Source of the DNA: Labilibaculum sp. DW002
GTDB lineage: Bacteria; Bacteroidota; Bacteroidia; Bacteroidales; Marinifilaceae
Reading direction: 5' to 3'
DNA length: 64,000 nucleotides
NCBI RefSeq assembly: GCF_029029525.1
Contig: NZ_JAKJSC010000001.1
Coordinates: 1,240,001 to 1,304,000, forward strand
The number at the start of each line of letters is the position of its first letter. The first letter of the stretch is position 1. Of this stretch, positions 25,972 through 35,035 are shown one piece after another. A program made the position numbers and the translations under genes. The notes under the pieces were generated by a model, which searched no databases, was not told the origin of the DNA, and saw only the letters and a list, made by a program, of their open reading frames with translations.

Positions 25972-28023
25972 TTACTTGATCATATCTACACTTCGTTTTA
26001 CGAACTTAGCTAATTCTTCGCCTTTAAGCATGTTGTTAGCAAGTAATGCAAGGTCGATCAATTGTTTCACAATTTGATTGTCCTTACCAAAGCCTGTTAA
26101 TAGAGCCTCGCGTTCAGCATTAATCTCTGTAATTTGTTTCTGTACCTCAGTCATTTTATCTTTTTCTTCCTGAGGAACTTCATCTTCTTTCTTATCCTTC
26201 TTCAAAGCATCTAATTGCGCTCTTTCTTCGAACAATGGAGTCAATTTAGCATTAACATCAGTTAAATTAGCACCCATTTTATCATCCTTATCGCTTAAGA
26301 TATTTTCGATTAAAGCATGATCAGTATTAACAACTAAGTTGTATGAATCAGGCATTTCACCGTACATTGCCATTCCAGGATTCATAGCAGCCATATCTTT
26401 CATACGACGCATAAATTCAGCTTGAGTAATCATTACCGGCTGAGATTCTGCACCTAATGATTCGAAAGCAACAATGTAGTTAACCTTCTCGCTTGGCAAT
26501 TGTGAGTTGAATACCGGAATTAAATCGTTCTTTTGCTCTTCTGTCAAGTTTGAAGCTTTTACTTCATCTTTCTGAATCAACTTATCAACAACATCAGAGT
26601 CAACACGCACATATTTAGTCGTTGTTGTCTTCTGCTCCAGCGTGTTAATTAGGTGATTATCCAACTGACTATCCATCAACAGAACATCGTACCCTTTAGC
26701 TTTAGCCAGGTCGATATAGGTGTATTGCTCTTCTGCATTGGTAGCATATAAGCAAATCATATTACCTTCTTTATCAGTTTGGTTTTCCTTAACGATAGTT
26801 TCGTATTCTTCAGTTGTGAAATACTTACCATCTGTATTCTTAAGCAACATGAATTTCTTAGCACGATCGTAGAATTTCTCTTCGCTAAGCATACCGTACT
26901 GAACGAAAATTCTTAAATCATCCCATTTGTTTTCAAAGTCTTCACGATCTTTTTTGAAGATATCGAATAAACTATCAGCTACTTTTTTAGTGATATGGTT
27001 TGAAATTTTCTTTACATTTCCATCAGACTGAAGATATGAACGAGATACGTTCAATGGAATATCTGGTGAGTCAATTACACCATGTAACAGAGTCAAGAAT
27101 TCAGGAACGATACCTTCTACTGAATCGGTAACAAATACCTGGTTACAGTACAATTGAATCTTGTTCTTCTGAATTTCTACTGAGTTTTTAATCTTTGGGA
27201 AATAAAGAATACCTGTCAGGTTGAACGGGTAGTCAACATTCAAGTGAATGTGGAACAATGGCTCTTCACCCATTGGGTAAAGCTGACGGTAGAAATCTTT
27301 ATAGTTTTCTTCAGTTAAATCAGATGGCTTTTTAGTCCAAGCCGGTGTTGTATCGTTGATAAGATTTGCTTCTTCAGTAACAACCTCTTTACCATCTTTC
27401 CACTCTTTTTTCTTTCCGAAAGTAATCTCAATTGGTAAGAACTTACAGTACTTATTTAAAAGATCCTGAATACGCCCTTCCTCTAGGAATTCTTTCTCAT
27501 CTTCTGAAATGTGCATCACGATATCAGTACCACGATCCGCCTTTTCAACTTCTTCAAGTGTGTATTCCGGGTTACCTTCACAGCTCCACTTTACAGCTTG
27601 AGCACCTTCTTTGTGAGAAAGAGAAATGATATCGACTTTATCAGATACCATAAATGAAGAGTAGAAACCTAAACCAAAGTGACCAATAATGGCATTTGCT
27701 TGATCTTTATACTTGTCCATGAACTCCTCTGCACCAGAGAAAGCAATTTGGTTGATATATTTTTCAATCTCCTCTTGAGTCATACCAATACCATTATCTG
27801 AAATCGTAATGGTTTTAGCCTCTTTATCGATTGCAACGCTAACTTTCAAATCACCTAAATCACCTTTAAATTCACCTGTTGAAGATAGAGTTTTAAGTTT
27901 TTGAGTAGCATCTACAGCATTCGAAACGATCTCACGTAAAAAGATATCGTGATCTGAGTATAAGAATTTTTTAATGATCGGGAACAGATCCTGACTGGTA
28001 ACACCAATTTTTCCTGTTGACAT
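25972..28023 (-). CDS. htpG: Chaperone protein HtpG (HSP90)
   Basis: The protein has 683 residues from the ATG at 28023 (MSTGKIGVTSQDLFPIIKKFL); a longer frame to 28077 adds an unlikely N-terminus and was rejected. The GHKL ATP site is intact: FLREIVSNAVDATQKL with the Glu and Asn, ISDNGIGMT with the Asp, IGHFGLGFYSSFMVSD, and a later GTDIVMHI. The middle domain has DIPLNVSRSYLQSD with the catalytic-loop Arg. The C-terminal dimerisation part holds a charged stretch with KKDKKEDEVPQEEKDK, as in Bacteroidota homologs. ATP-dependent cytosolic chaperone of the stress response. A perfect 19-bp dyad sits about 75 bases upstream. Confidence 0.96.
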   Translation of the reverse strand: MSTGKIGVTSQDLFPIIKKFLYSDHDIFLREIVSNAVDATQKLKTLSSTGEFKGDLGDLKVSVAIDKEAKTITISDNGIGMTQEEIEKYINQIAFSGAEEFMDKYKDQANAIIGHFGLGFYSSFMVSDKVDIISLSHKEGAQAVKWSCEGNPEYTLEEVEKADRGTDIVMHISEDEKEFLEEGRIQDLLNKYCKFLPIEITFGKKKEWKDGKEVVTEEANLINDTTPAWTKKPSDLTEENYKDFYRQLYPMGEEPLFHIHLNVDYPFNLTGILYFPKIKNSVEIQKNKIQLYCNQVFVTDSVEGIVPEFLTLLHGVIDSPDIPLNVSRSYLQSDGNVKKISNHITKKVADSLFDIFKKDREDFENKWDDLRIFVQYGMLSEEKFYDRAKKFMLLKNTDGKYFTTEEYETIVKENQTDKEGNMICLYATNAEEQYTYIDLAKAKGYDVLLMDSQLDNHLINTLEQKTTTTKYVRVDSDVVDKLIQKDEVKASNLTEEQKNDLIPVFNSQLPSEKVNYIVAFESLGAESQPVMITQAEFMRRMKDMAAMNPGMAMYGEMPDSYNLVVNTDHALIENILSDKDDKMGANLTDVNAKLTPLFEERAQLDALKKDKKEDEVPQEEKDKMTEVQKQITEINAEREALLTGFGKDNQIVKQLIDLALLANNMLKGEELAKFVKRSVDMIK

Positions 28024-28097
28024 ATTTATATCGTTTTTAAATTTTGAATTACAATTTTTCGGAAGTGCTATAGTCAAAGCTTATGCCAAGAAGTAAA

Positions 28098-28116
28098 TTC
28101 TGTCATTAAGACAGAA
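28098..28116. promoter_or_regulatory. Perfect 19-bp dyad upstream of htpG
   Basis: TTCTGTC-ATTAA-GACAGAA is a perfect 7-5-7 inverted repeat 75-93 bases before the ATG. A near-consensus -7 (minus strand AAGCTTTG, 28082-28075) follows at a distance that places the dyad over the -33 region. A heat-shock or other stress regulator site is inferred. It does not match CIRCE (TTAGCACTC-N9-GAGTGCTAA). Confidence 0.45.
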
Positions 28117-28330
28117 AATGCGTAAAAATTGCAGAATACTGTCAGTTCTTTTATTAAAAACGTGTTAAAACTTCACTTTCTCCTTCAATATTCATGTTAA
28201 ACACGATCCAGATAATAGTATGATGCTAGAATTAAACTTAAAAAAATATTTAATGAATAATAATCATGACAGGTTTTCCTTTTAATGATAAACTTGTCCT
28301 ATAAAAATCCTTCTCTAATTTAAATGTAAT

Positions 28331-28397
28331 TCGACCCCATTGGGGTCGTAGGTTTATAGAATTACAATTCTATAAACATCTGACTCCTTCGGAGTCA
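28331..28397. repeat. Compact element of three perfect hairpins
   Basis: Three adjacent perfect palindromes: CGACCCC-ATT-GGGGTCG (28332-28348); an 11-bp-arm palindrome TTTATAGAATT/AATTCTATAAA with a 2-nt centre (28353-28376); and TGACTCC-TTC-GGAGTCA (28381-28397). Spacers are only 4 nt. This looks like a mobile palindromic (REP-like) intergenic element rather than a terminator, since no T run follows. Confidence 0.6.
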
Positions 28398-28808
28398 CAC
28401 TTAGCCTTAAAAAATTAAATCCTAAATTTTTCTGAATCCTACTATTCAACTATTAATATTGGAAATTTCATCCTAAAAAAGAGTCTTTACCATACAATGA
28501 CTCCTTGAACTGAAAGCTGTTAAAAAAACATAAAGAACATTAATCGGCTTAATCCCTATCTTCTTTTTCCATAAATTCACACTTTACATTGTAATTAATA
28601 TTGTTTTATTCCACTTAACACATAAGCAATATGAATTTTTAAGAAGTGTATTTTTAAACTCATGCCAGACAACCATACTCATGTAAAATGCATTGTTACT
28701 GCATAGAGTTGATGATGTTTGTCTAGAAATACAGAAATAACCAGCAAACAACTGTAACAAAATTAAAAACAAAGCCGTCACATAAAAATTACAAGCAAAA
28801 ACTAAATC

Positions 28809-31442
28809 ATGACAAAAAATTTACTCCTTCTATTTTTTTGCCTTTTATCTTTTTCAGGATATTCTCAACAAATTACTGGAAAAATAAGTGATACCGATGG
28901 AAAACCCATTCCTTTTGCCAACATTTTTATTCAGGAATTAGCAAACGGAACTACTTCCAATATCGATGGTGAATACCATTTGAATCTTCCCGAAGGCGAA
29001 TGGAACCTTCATTACCGATATATTGGCTATAAGACCAAAGAAGTCAAACTTAAAATGGGAGCAAATGATATGAAAATGGACGTTGCACTTGCTTCTCAAA
29101 CCTATCAGCTAAAAGAAGTGAAAGTTTTGGCCAGTGGTGAAGATCCAGCTTATTTTGTGATGAGAAAAGCCATTGCAATGGGAGATTATTACACCAAGCA
29201 AGTAAGTGAATATAGGAATAAGGTTTATTTAAAAGGTTCAGGAAAAGTAACAAGTGTACCTCGCCTATTCAAAAAGAAACTCGCAGAAGATGACATTACT
29301 GTAGGTAAGGTATTTGTCACAGAAAATATATCCAAGATACATTTCCAATTACCCAACAAAATTGAAGAAGAAGTTCTTTCTGTTCGTTCATCAGGCTTAG
29401 ACGATCAGGTAAATCCAATGCAATTTATAACAACCAACCTATACAATACTCGAGATGATGGTTTCATTTCTCCTTTAGACAAAGCAGCATTCACTGTATA
29501 TAAATTTCAGATGGAATCCGTATTTGAGGATCAGGGACGTATGATCAACCAAATAAAAGTCACACCCAAAAGAAAAGGGAAAGATCTGTTTCGTGGTTTT
29601 ATTAACATTTCCGAAACTTTCTGGAACATTCATTCCGCCGACCTGAAATTGGACCTCCCAATGACTAAGGTACATATGCACCAACTATATGCACCCGTTT
29701 CAGAAGATGTCTGGATGCCGGTTAGTCTCGATTATAAAATAAGATTTAAAGGCATGGGCTTTGGTTTTGAAGGTATGTATGTTGCCTCAATCAAAGACTA
29801 TGAAGTTAAATTAAATCCGGATTTGGATCACGATTATTTAAGGCAACAAGAATTAGCTCAAAAACAAGAAGCTGAAAGCATAAATGATTTAACCAATTCC
29901 GAAAAATCAGAAATTCTATCGGTTAAGGAAAAAAAGCGGAAGGACGAAATTCAAAATCTTTTGGCAAAGGAAGACATGAAGAACTCTGACATGCGTAAGC
30001 TTTATCGTTTAATGGAAAAAGACAATGCCAAAAACAAGAAGGAAAAAATAAAAGAACCACTGGAAATAAAAAATGAGAAGCTTAAAATGGCCAAAGATGC
30101 CAAAACAAAAGACTCCATCTATTGGGCTGAGATGCGCCCTATCCCACTTTCTTCAGATGAAAAAATCAGTTTTGTTCAAAAAGACTCTATCGTAAAGGTT
30201 AAGAACACTCCGGAGTATAAAGATTCGGTTCGTAGAGCCAATAGAGAATTCAAGTTTAAACACATCCTTTTTGGCAAAACATACAAATATAAAGAAACAA
30301 ACTCCCGCTTATCGACTCCAGGCTTACTAAGCTTCGATAAAATCTCCTACAACACAGTACAAGGCTTTACATTCGATGCTCCGTTTTCCTTTACTAAAAG
30401 TGATACGCTTGGGCATTATTTCGAATCATCGTCGAATCTTACTTATGCTTTTTCTCGAGAACATCTCGATTTCTCTGTTGGAAGCCGATACCGATACAAT
30501 GGATTGAAAAGAGCTTGGCTTGGTTTTGAAGCAGGAAGCAAAGCTGTTGATTTTAACGAAAAATCAGGTATAAATCCCATGTTAAATATGATTACCTCTT
30601 TGTACTACAAAGACAATCATATGAAATTGTACGATAAAAACTATGTGAAAATTTGGCACAAAACAGATCTTGCCAATGGTTTAAGCCTCCATGCTCAGTT
30701 GGAATATGCCAATAGAAAGCAAATCTATAATAACAACAAATTCTACATTTCCGACCCTGATAATCAAGATTATTCATCGAATATTCCAAAAGGGGTTTCA
30801 CCAGAATTAGTTCGTGACAACAAGGCACTAACCTTTACAGCCAAATTGGATTATACACCTCGACACAGATACACTGTGAAAAAAGGCGTTAAACGCATGG
30901 TAAACTATCATTCTCAACCAACATTTTCTTTACTCTACAAAAAAGGAATTAATGATGTACTCGATTCAGAAACAGATTATTCCTTATTAGAAGCCTCGGT
31001 AAAACAAGAATTCGATATGGGATTTAACGATCGCATAAACTATAGCGCTAAAGCTGGTAGTTTCCTTTCAAACAAACAAAGTTTCTTTGCTGATTATCGC
31101 CATTTTAACACCAACAAACCAATGGTAATGCTTGGTACTTCATGGGATACTTTCCGATTATTGGATTACTATCAACACTCAACGACAGAAGATTATCTGG
31201 AAGCACACATGCAATACACATCTGATCGATTTCTGCTAAAGCGACTGCCAATACTAAACAACTCATTGGCTCTACAAGAACGCTTATTTGCCAACTACCT
31301 AACCCATGAAGGAAAAAAGAACTACTGGGAAGTTGGTTATGGTTTATCGCAAATCTTTCTTATTATGGATGTTGAAGTCTTCTGGAGCTTCGATGGGAAC
31401 AAACACAGAGATACTGGTATTAAATTGAAGTTTAATCTGTAA
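28809..31442 (+). CDS. DUF5686-type outer-membrane protein with carboxypeptidase-regulatory-like domain
   Basis: The protein has 877 residues with a signal peptide (MTKNLLLLFFCLLSFSGYSQ). Residues 21-105 are a CarboxypepD_reg-like beta-sandwich (ITGKISDTDGKPIPFANIFIQ, NIDGEYHLNLPEGEWNL, YIGYKTKEV). Residues 110-340 match the DUF5686 pattern (AYFVMRKAIAMGDYYTKQV, YLKGSGKV). A charged helical insert (about 345-440) precedes a probable C-terminal outer-membrane barrel from about 520 with many aromatic strand ends; the final strand is DTGIKLKFNL. Such proteins are widespread in Bacteroidota; function is unknown, with surface or transport roles suggested by TonB-receptor-like parts. Monocistronic. 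Confidence 0.8.
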   Translation: MTKNLLLLFFCLLSFSGYSQQITGKISDTDGKPIPFANIFIQELANGTTSNIDGEYHLNLPEGEWNLHYRYIGYKTKEVKLKMGANDMKMDVALASQTYQLKEVKVLASGEDPAYFVMRKAIAMGDYYTKQVSEYRNKVYLKGSGKVTSVPRLFKKKLAEDDITVGKVFVTENISKIHFQLPNKIEEEVLSVRSSGLDDQVNPMQFITTNLYNTRDDGFISPLDKAAFTVYKFQMESVFEDQGRMINQIKVTPKRKGKDLFRGFINISETFWNIHSADLKLDLPMTKVHMHQLYAPVSEDVWMPVSLDYKIRFKGMGFGFEGMYVASIKDYEVKLNPDLDHDYLRQQELAQKQEAESINDLTNSEKSEILSVKEKKRKDEIQNLLAKEDMKNSDMRKLYRLMEKDNAKNKKEKIKEPLEIKNEKLKMAKDAKTKDSIYWAEMRPIPLSSDEKISFVQKDSIVKVKNTPEYKDSVRRANREFKFKHILFGKTYKYKETNSRLSTPGLLSFDKISYNTVQGFTFDAPFSFTKSDTLGHYFESSSNLTYAFSREHLDFSVGSRYRYNGLKRAWLGFEAGSKAVDFNEKSGINPMLNMITSLYYKDNHMKLYDKNYVKIWHKTDLANGLSLHAQLEYANRKQIYNNNKFYISDPDNQDYSSNIPKGVSPELVRDNKALTFTAKLDYTPRHRYTVKKGVKRMVNYHSQPTFSLLYKKGINDVLDSETDYSLLEASVKQEFDMGFNDRINYSAKAGSFLSNKQSFFADYRHFNTNKPMVMLGTSWDTFRLLDYYQHSTTEDYLEAHMQYTSDRFLLKRLPILNNSLALQERLFANYLTHEGKKNYWEVGYGLSQIFLIMDVEVFWSFDGNKHRDTGIKLKFNL

Positions 31443-31458
31443 AAAACAACGAAGTATA

Positions 31459-31492
31459 AACCTGTCAGGATTCAGAATCCTGACAGGTTTTC
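31459..31492 (+). terminator. Terminator of the DUF5686 gene
   Basis: CCTGTCAGGATT (31461-31472) and AATCCTGACAGG (31476-31487) pair perfectly around CAG, followed by TTTTCTTT. Confidence 0.8.
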
Positions 31493-31568
31493 TTTGGCAG
31501 TCATACTCCAACTATAAGCACCTTGTAAATGTCGGGGTATGACTAACTACATCTGCCCTGCTGTTACT

Positions 31569-31595
31569 GGGAATCCGAACTCAAGTCGGAATCCC
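31569..31595. repeat. Hairpin element in the gap after the DUF5686 gene
   Basis: GGGAATCCGA and TCGGAATCCC pair with one A-A mismatch. It lies between two terminators of converging genes, has no T run, and is probably an intergenic repeat. Confidence 0.4.
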
Positions 31596-31610
31596 AAGAG
31601 CATCAAGTAC

Positions 31611-31648
31611 AAAAAAAGAGCCTTTGTCAACGACAAAAGCTCTTTTTT
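31611..31648 (-). terminator. Terminator of the M28 peptidase gene
   Basis: A long stem (AAAAAAGAGC-TTTGTC with GACAAA-GCTCTTTTTT, one C-A mismatch, loop AAC) gives a T run in both directions; it lies 28 bases after the peptidase stop. Confidence 0.8.
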
Positions 31649-31676
31649 ATAGTTAGAATAGTATCCTACAAATATC

Positions 31677-32939
31677 TTACTTCATTTCGGCATAATCTCT
31701 CACCAATTTAAAGATTCCTTCGAATTGGGTGTATTGTAATTTATCTGCTGTATCTGTTACTTCGTGATATTCTGAATTAGCACTGTGAGTGTAAAAGAAT
31801 ACTGCCTTCACTCCTTTTTCATGAAATGGAGCATGATCGGAAGATGAAGATTCACCAGTTCCAAACATTTTAAACACATATTCTTTCTCTTTATTAATCG
31901 CATTAAACTTTGCCATTTCGCTAGGAACACTTTTGCCATTAATCACGTAAATTCCTTTATCGCCCGTAGCAACCATATCAAAATTCAATACCATTTTCGT
32001 CTTTTCTAATGATATCAATGGATTATCTGCGTAATGATTTGAACCAAGTAATCCTGCTTCTTCTCCGCTAAACAAAGCAAATACCATTGTATAGTGAGGT
32101 TTCTTTTTTTGAGCCTTAAAATGCTTGGCAAAATTCAAAACCATGGCAACTCCACTCGCATTATCATTTGCTCCAGGATAGATCTTATCGCCAAAATGGC
32201 CTAAGTGATCGTAATGCGCTGAAAAGACAATGCAAGTATCTGATTTCCCCTTGATGTAACCAATTAGATTCTGCGTTTTATATTCCTCAATAAATTTACT
32301 TTTGATGTCGTAAGTAATCTTCTTTACATCTGGTGAAATAACACTTGTCTTCACCATAAAGGTTGGGTAATCAACTAATTTTGTTCTTGCAGAGAATTTC
32401 AGTTTCCCATTGATTAAAACAATTCCTTTCGCATCGAATACATTCTTCTTCAACATGGTTTGAGCAAAATTATACAAGTCCTTATTATTTAAGCCTGTCG
32501 AGTCAATTGCCAAAAATGAATTGGAAAGATCTTTTTTCATGAAGTCACCCAAAACTCTCTGGTTTGTTAAAACATCCTTTGTGATCCAGGTCAATTCCGA
32601 CTCACCAATACAAGTTTTCGCATTTGGGTTTACGATATACTCACTTGCCGATACTAACTCTTTGCCATCTAGAGCCAATCTTGGGCTTTCTGGGTAAGTA
32701 TTAATAGAAGTAGTATACGATTGGTAGTAATTATCCGTAAAGCCTTTTAATCCGATCCTGTTCATTTCCTTCGATAAATAAGCAGCAGCAATACTGTCAC
32801 CACTATTTACATAGCCTCGCCCATGAAACTCTGGCGAACTCAATTTATTCACCAATTGCTTGGTATAGTTCATATCTTGAGCACAGATTACAACAGACCA
32901 TAATCCCAGGCAGAGCAATAAGCTTATTTGTTTTATCAT
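31677..32939 (-). CDS. Secreted M28 family metallopeptidase
   Basis: The protein has 420 residues with a signal peptide (MIKQISLLLCLGLWSVVICAQ). The co-catalytic zinc residues of M28 aminopeptidases are present: H in VFSAHYDHLG, the bridging D in GANDNASGVA, catalytic EE in FSGEEAGLLGS, D in VLNFDMVA, and the last His in SSSDHAPFHEKGV/YHEVTD. A PA-like insert precedes the peptidase core. Expected role: periplasmic or extracellular aminopeptidase releasing N-terminal residues for nutrition. Monocistronic with its own promoter and terminator. Substrate preference cannot be deduced. Confidence 0.9.
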   Translation of the reverse strand: MIKQISLLLCLGLWSVVICAQDMNYTKQLVNKLSSPEFHGRGYVNSGDSIAAAYLSKEMNRIGLKGFTDNYYQSYTTSINTYPESPRLALDGKELVSASEYIVNPNAKTCIGESELTWITKDVLTNQRVLGDFMKKDLSNSFLAIDSTGLNNKDLYNFAQTMLKKNVFDAKGIVLINGKLKFSARTKLVDYPTFMVKTSVISPDVKKITYDIKSKFIEEYKTQNLIGYIKGKSDTCIVFSAHYDHLGHFGDKIYPGANDNASGVAMVLNFAKHFKAQKKKPHYTMVFALFSGEEAGLLGSNHYADNPLISLEKTKMVLNFDMVATGDKGIYVINGKSVPSEMAKFNAINKEKEYVFKMFGTGESSSSDHAPFHEKGVKAVFFYTHSANSEYHEVTDTADKLQYTQFEGIFKLVRDYAEMK

Positions 32940-32963
32940 TTTGTATCATTATTAGGTTGTCTC

Positions 32964-32992
32964 CAAATTTAGCAAAAGATCATTCAAGCAAA
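32964..32992 (-). promoter_or_regulatory. Promoter of the M28 peptidase gene
   Basis: Minus strand TAAATTTG (32971-32964), an exact -7 match, with TTTG at 32992-32989 (17-nt spacer, slightly short). It lies 25 bases before the ATG. Confidence 0.45.
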
Positions 32993-33037
32993 ATCTATTA
33001 TACTAATTATTCGACAAAGGCTTCAATTTTCAAGATG

Positions 33038-33063
33038 AAAAAAGGAGATGATCACTCATCTCC
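33038..33063 (-). terminator. Terminator of the DPP III operon
   Basis: GGAGATGA-TCAC-TCATCTCC hairpin, followed on the minus strand by six T. Confidence 0.8.
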
Positions 33064-33069
33064 TATATC

Positions 33070-35034
33070 TTAATTCTGATGTGGAAGAAAAGAATACTTC
33101 TCTCCATATTCAAGCATTTGTTTCGTAAAATCATCTGGATACGATATTTTCACATCCACTACTTTACCATCTTCCATTACTGGATGATAGTCAGGATTGA
33201 TAAAACCAGCATAAGCAGCCAAATTCAATTTCTCAAATCGCTCCTTTACTTCCTTGTGCAATACAGTATCTACTTTTACGGCGTAATCTTCAACAAGAGC
33301 TTTTCCAACTACAAAATCACCTTCCGATTTAATGCGCTGAACTTCTCTCAGCAAATCACCAAAAAGTTCTCTTAATTTCTGATAATCATTTACAACAAAA
33401 TAGGTTTTCCCATCCCTTTGCACTTTCTCAATTACCTTATCGGATTCGCCTTTTTCAAATACCCATTTGGCAATTAGCTGACGATTTCTCATGTGAGATT
33501 CCTCAATATCTTTACCTAGTTCTATTCTAGTAAGCTGCGTAATTAATCCATTGCAAATATAACCATCGTATTCGGCTTTGGCAACATCCAAACTAGGCAT
33601 CAAGGTCAAGTCGACCATTTTTGGATCCATCATGTAGTACAAAGCAAAAAGATCTGCCCTAGCCTCCTCTAAAGTAGAGTGGTAGTTCTTTAATGCATCC
33701 ATTCCAACACCTGGCAACAATTGTCCTGAACCATGTCCAAGACATTCGTGCAGGTCGGTGTGTAAGTTTCCGCCTAAATATCCATGCTCTTTTGCTCTTG
33801 CGACTTCTTCTTTACTGAAAGCAAATTCTTCAACCATACCGCCTTTTAAAGAAGACTGATGATATGCATGTGTAATGTTATCAATGGTAACCGACTTGCT
33901 TCCATGTTCTTTACGAATCCACTCTGCATTTGGCAAATTGACTCCAATTGGTGTTGCTGGATGACAATCACCACCCAACATCGCAACCGTAATTACCTTG
34001 GCACTAACACCTTTCACCTCATCTTTTTTGAATCGTTCATCAACAGGAGAATGATCTTCAAACCATTGTGCATTATCCGAAATGATCACAGCTCTTTTTG
34101 TAGCTTCAATATCTTTAAAGTTCACGATCGATTCCCAACTAGCTTTAACTGCTAATGCATCTCCATAAACTTCAATGAATCCATTTACAACATCAATATG
34201 AGCATCTAAATCTTTCACCCACAAAATTGAATATTCATCGAAAGTTTTTAAATCTCCAGTCTTGTAAAAATCAACCAGCTTAATTAAGGATTCTTTCTGT
34301 AGGTCACTATCAGCAACAGGAATTGCCTTTTCCAACCAAAACACAATCTTCTCGATTGCTTCGGTGTACATCCCTCCAACTTTCCATGTTTTTTCAATCA
34401 ACTTCCCATCTTCCTTTACCAACTTGGAATTCAAACCTGCAGATATTGGCCTTTCCGAATCACCCTTCTCCATTTTGGCATAAAAGTCTTCCACTTCCTT
34501 CTCACAAACCCCTTCGTAATAATTGTTAGCCGAGTCTTGAATTAAATCCAAATCAGGATCCAATACAACCCTTTTAGCATCCACGTTCTCATCAAATAAA
34601 ACCGGAACCAATCTGCTAATTAATCCAACAACATCCTCTCCTTTTAGCAAAGGCAGTAACTCATGATTCGTATTGCTCAACAATTCTCCAAAATACTCTT
34701 CGGTGAATTTTGGCATAATTTTATCCATCGAATAATGGTGATGTATCCCATTTGAAAACCAAATTCGCTTGATATAAACTTCAAAATTCTTAAACTCTTC
34801 GCACTCTCGATCTCCATCGTAGGAGATAAAAATAGCCTCAAGAGTTCTTCGAATAGTTAGGTTGTATTTATTATTTTGATCGAACAAAATATCACGTCCA
34901 CAATGAGCAGCCTCGGATAAATAATAAATTAACTCTTTTTGCTGAAGAGATAAACTCTCAAAACCAGGAACCTGATATCTTAATATTTTAATATCGGCAA
35001 ATTGCTCCGTTTGATATTGGAATGTATCGCTCAT
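33070..35034 (-). CDS. Dipeptidyl peptidase III family protein (M49)
   Basis: The protein has 654 residues and no signal peptide, so it should be cytosolic. The M49 zinc site reads HECLGHG at 429-435 (HExxGH, with zinc ligands H429 and H434 and catalytic E430), and the second motif EEARAD at 456-461 supplies the third ligand. These correspond to HELLGH and EECRAE in the canonical family. M49 enzymes remove dipeptides from the N-terminus of short peptides, so it probably finishes peptide breakdown in the cell. It starts 1 bp after the preceding secreted unknown gene, third in a tight operon. Confidence 0.9.
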   Translation of the reverse strand: MSDTFQYQTEQFADIKILRYQVPGFESLSLQQKELIYYLSEAAHCGRDILFDQNNKYNLTIRRTLEAIFISYDGDRECEEFKNFEVYIKRIWFSNGIHHHYSMDKIMPKFTEEYFGELLSNTNHELLPLLKGEDVVGLISRLVPVLFDENVDAKRVVLDPDLDLIQDSANNYYEGVCEKEVEDFYAKMEKGDSERPISAGLNSKLVKEDGKLIEKTWKVGGMYTEAIEKIVFWLEKAIPVADSDLQKESLIKLVDFYKTGDLKTFDEYSILWVKDLDAHIDVVNGFIEVYGDALAVKASWESIVNFKDIEATKRAVIISDNAQWFEDHSPVDERFKKDEVKGVSAKVITVAMLGGDCHPATPIGVNLPNAEWIRKEHGSKSVTIDNITHAYHQSSLKGGMVEEFAFSKEEVARAKEHGYLGGNLHTDLHECLGHGSGQLLPGVGMDALKNYHSTLEEARADLFALYYMMDPKMVDLTLMPSLDVAKAEYDGYICNGLITQLTRIELGKDIEESHMRNRQLIAKWVFEKGESDKVIEKVQRDGKTYFVVNDYQKLRELFGDLLREVQRIKSEGDFVVGKALVEDYAVKVDTVLHKEVKERFEKLNLAAYAGFINPDYHPVMEDGKVVDVKISYPDDFTKQMLEYGEKYSFLPHQN

Positions 35035-35035
35035 T

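Larger units (their letters stand above)
28024..28808. other. Long noncoding gap with operator-like dyad and a hairpin array
   Basis: These 785 bases carry no credible gene. They hold the dyad before htpG (28098-28116), a 9-bp hairpin at 28268-28298, and a compact three-hairpin element (28331-28397). From 28400 to 28808 I see only AT-rich DNA leading to the DUF5686 gene. Confidence 0.6.

Noticed and set aside
28024-28077. Longer N-terminus of HtpG
   Set aside because: The ATG at 28023 gives the usual HSP90 start; the extension lies in the untranslated leader.
28098-28116. CIRCE element before htpG
   Set aside because: The dyad sequence and 5-bp spacer do not match TTAGCACTC-N9-GAGTGCTAA.
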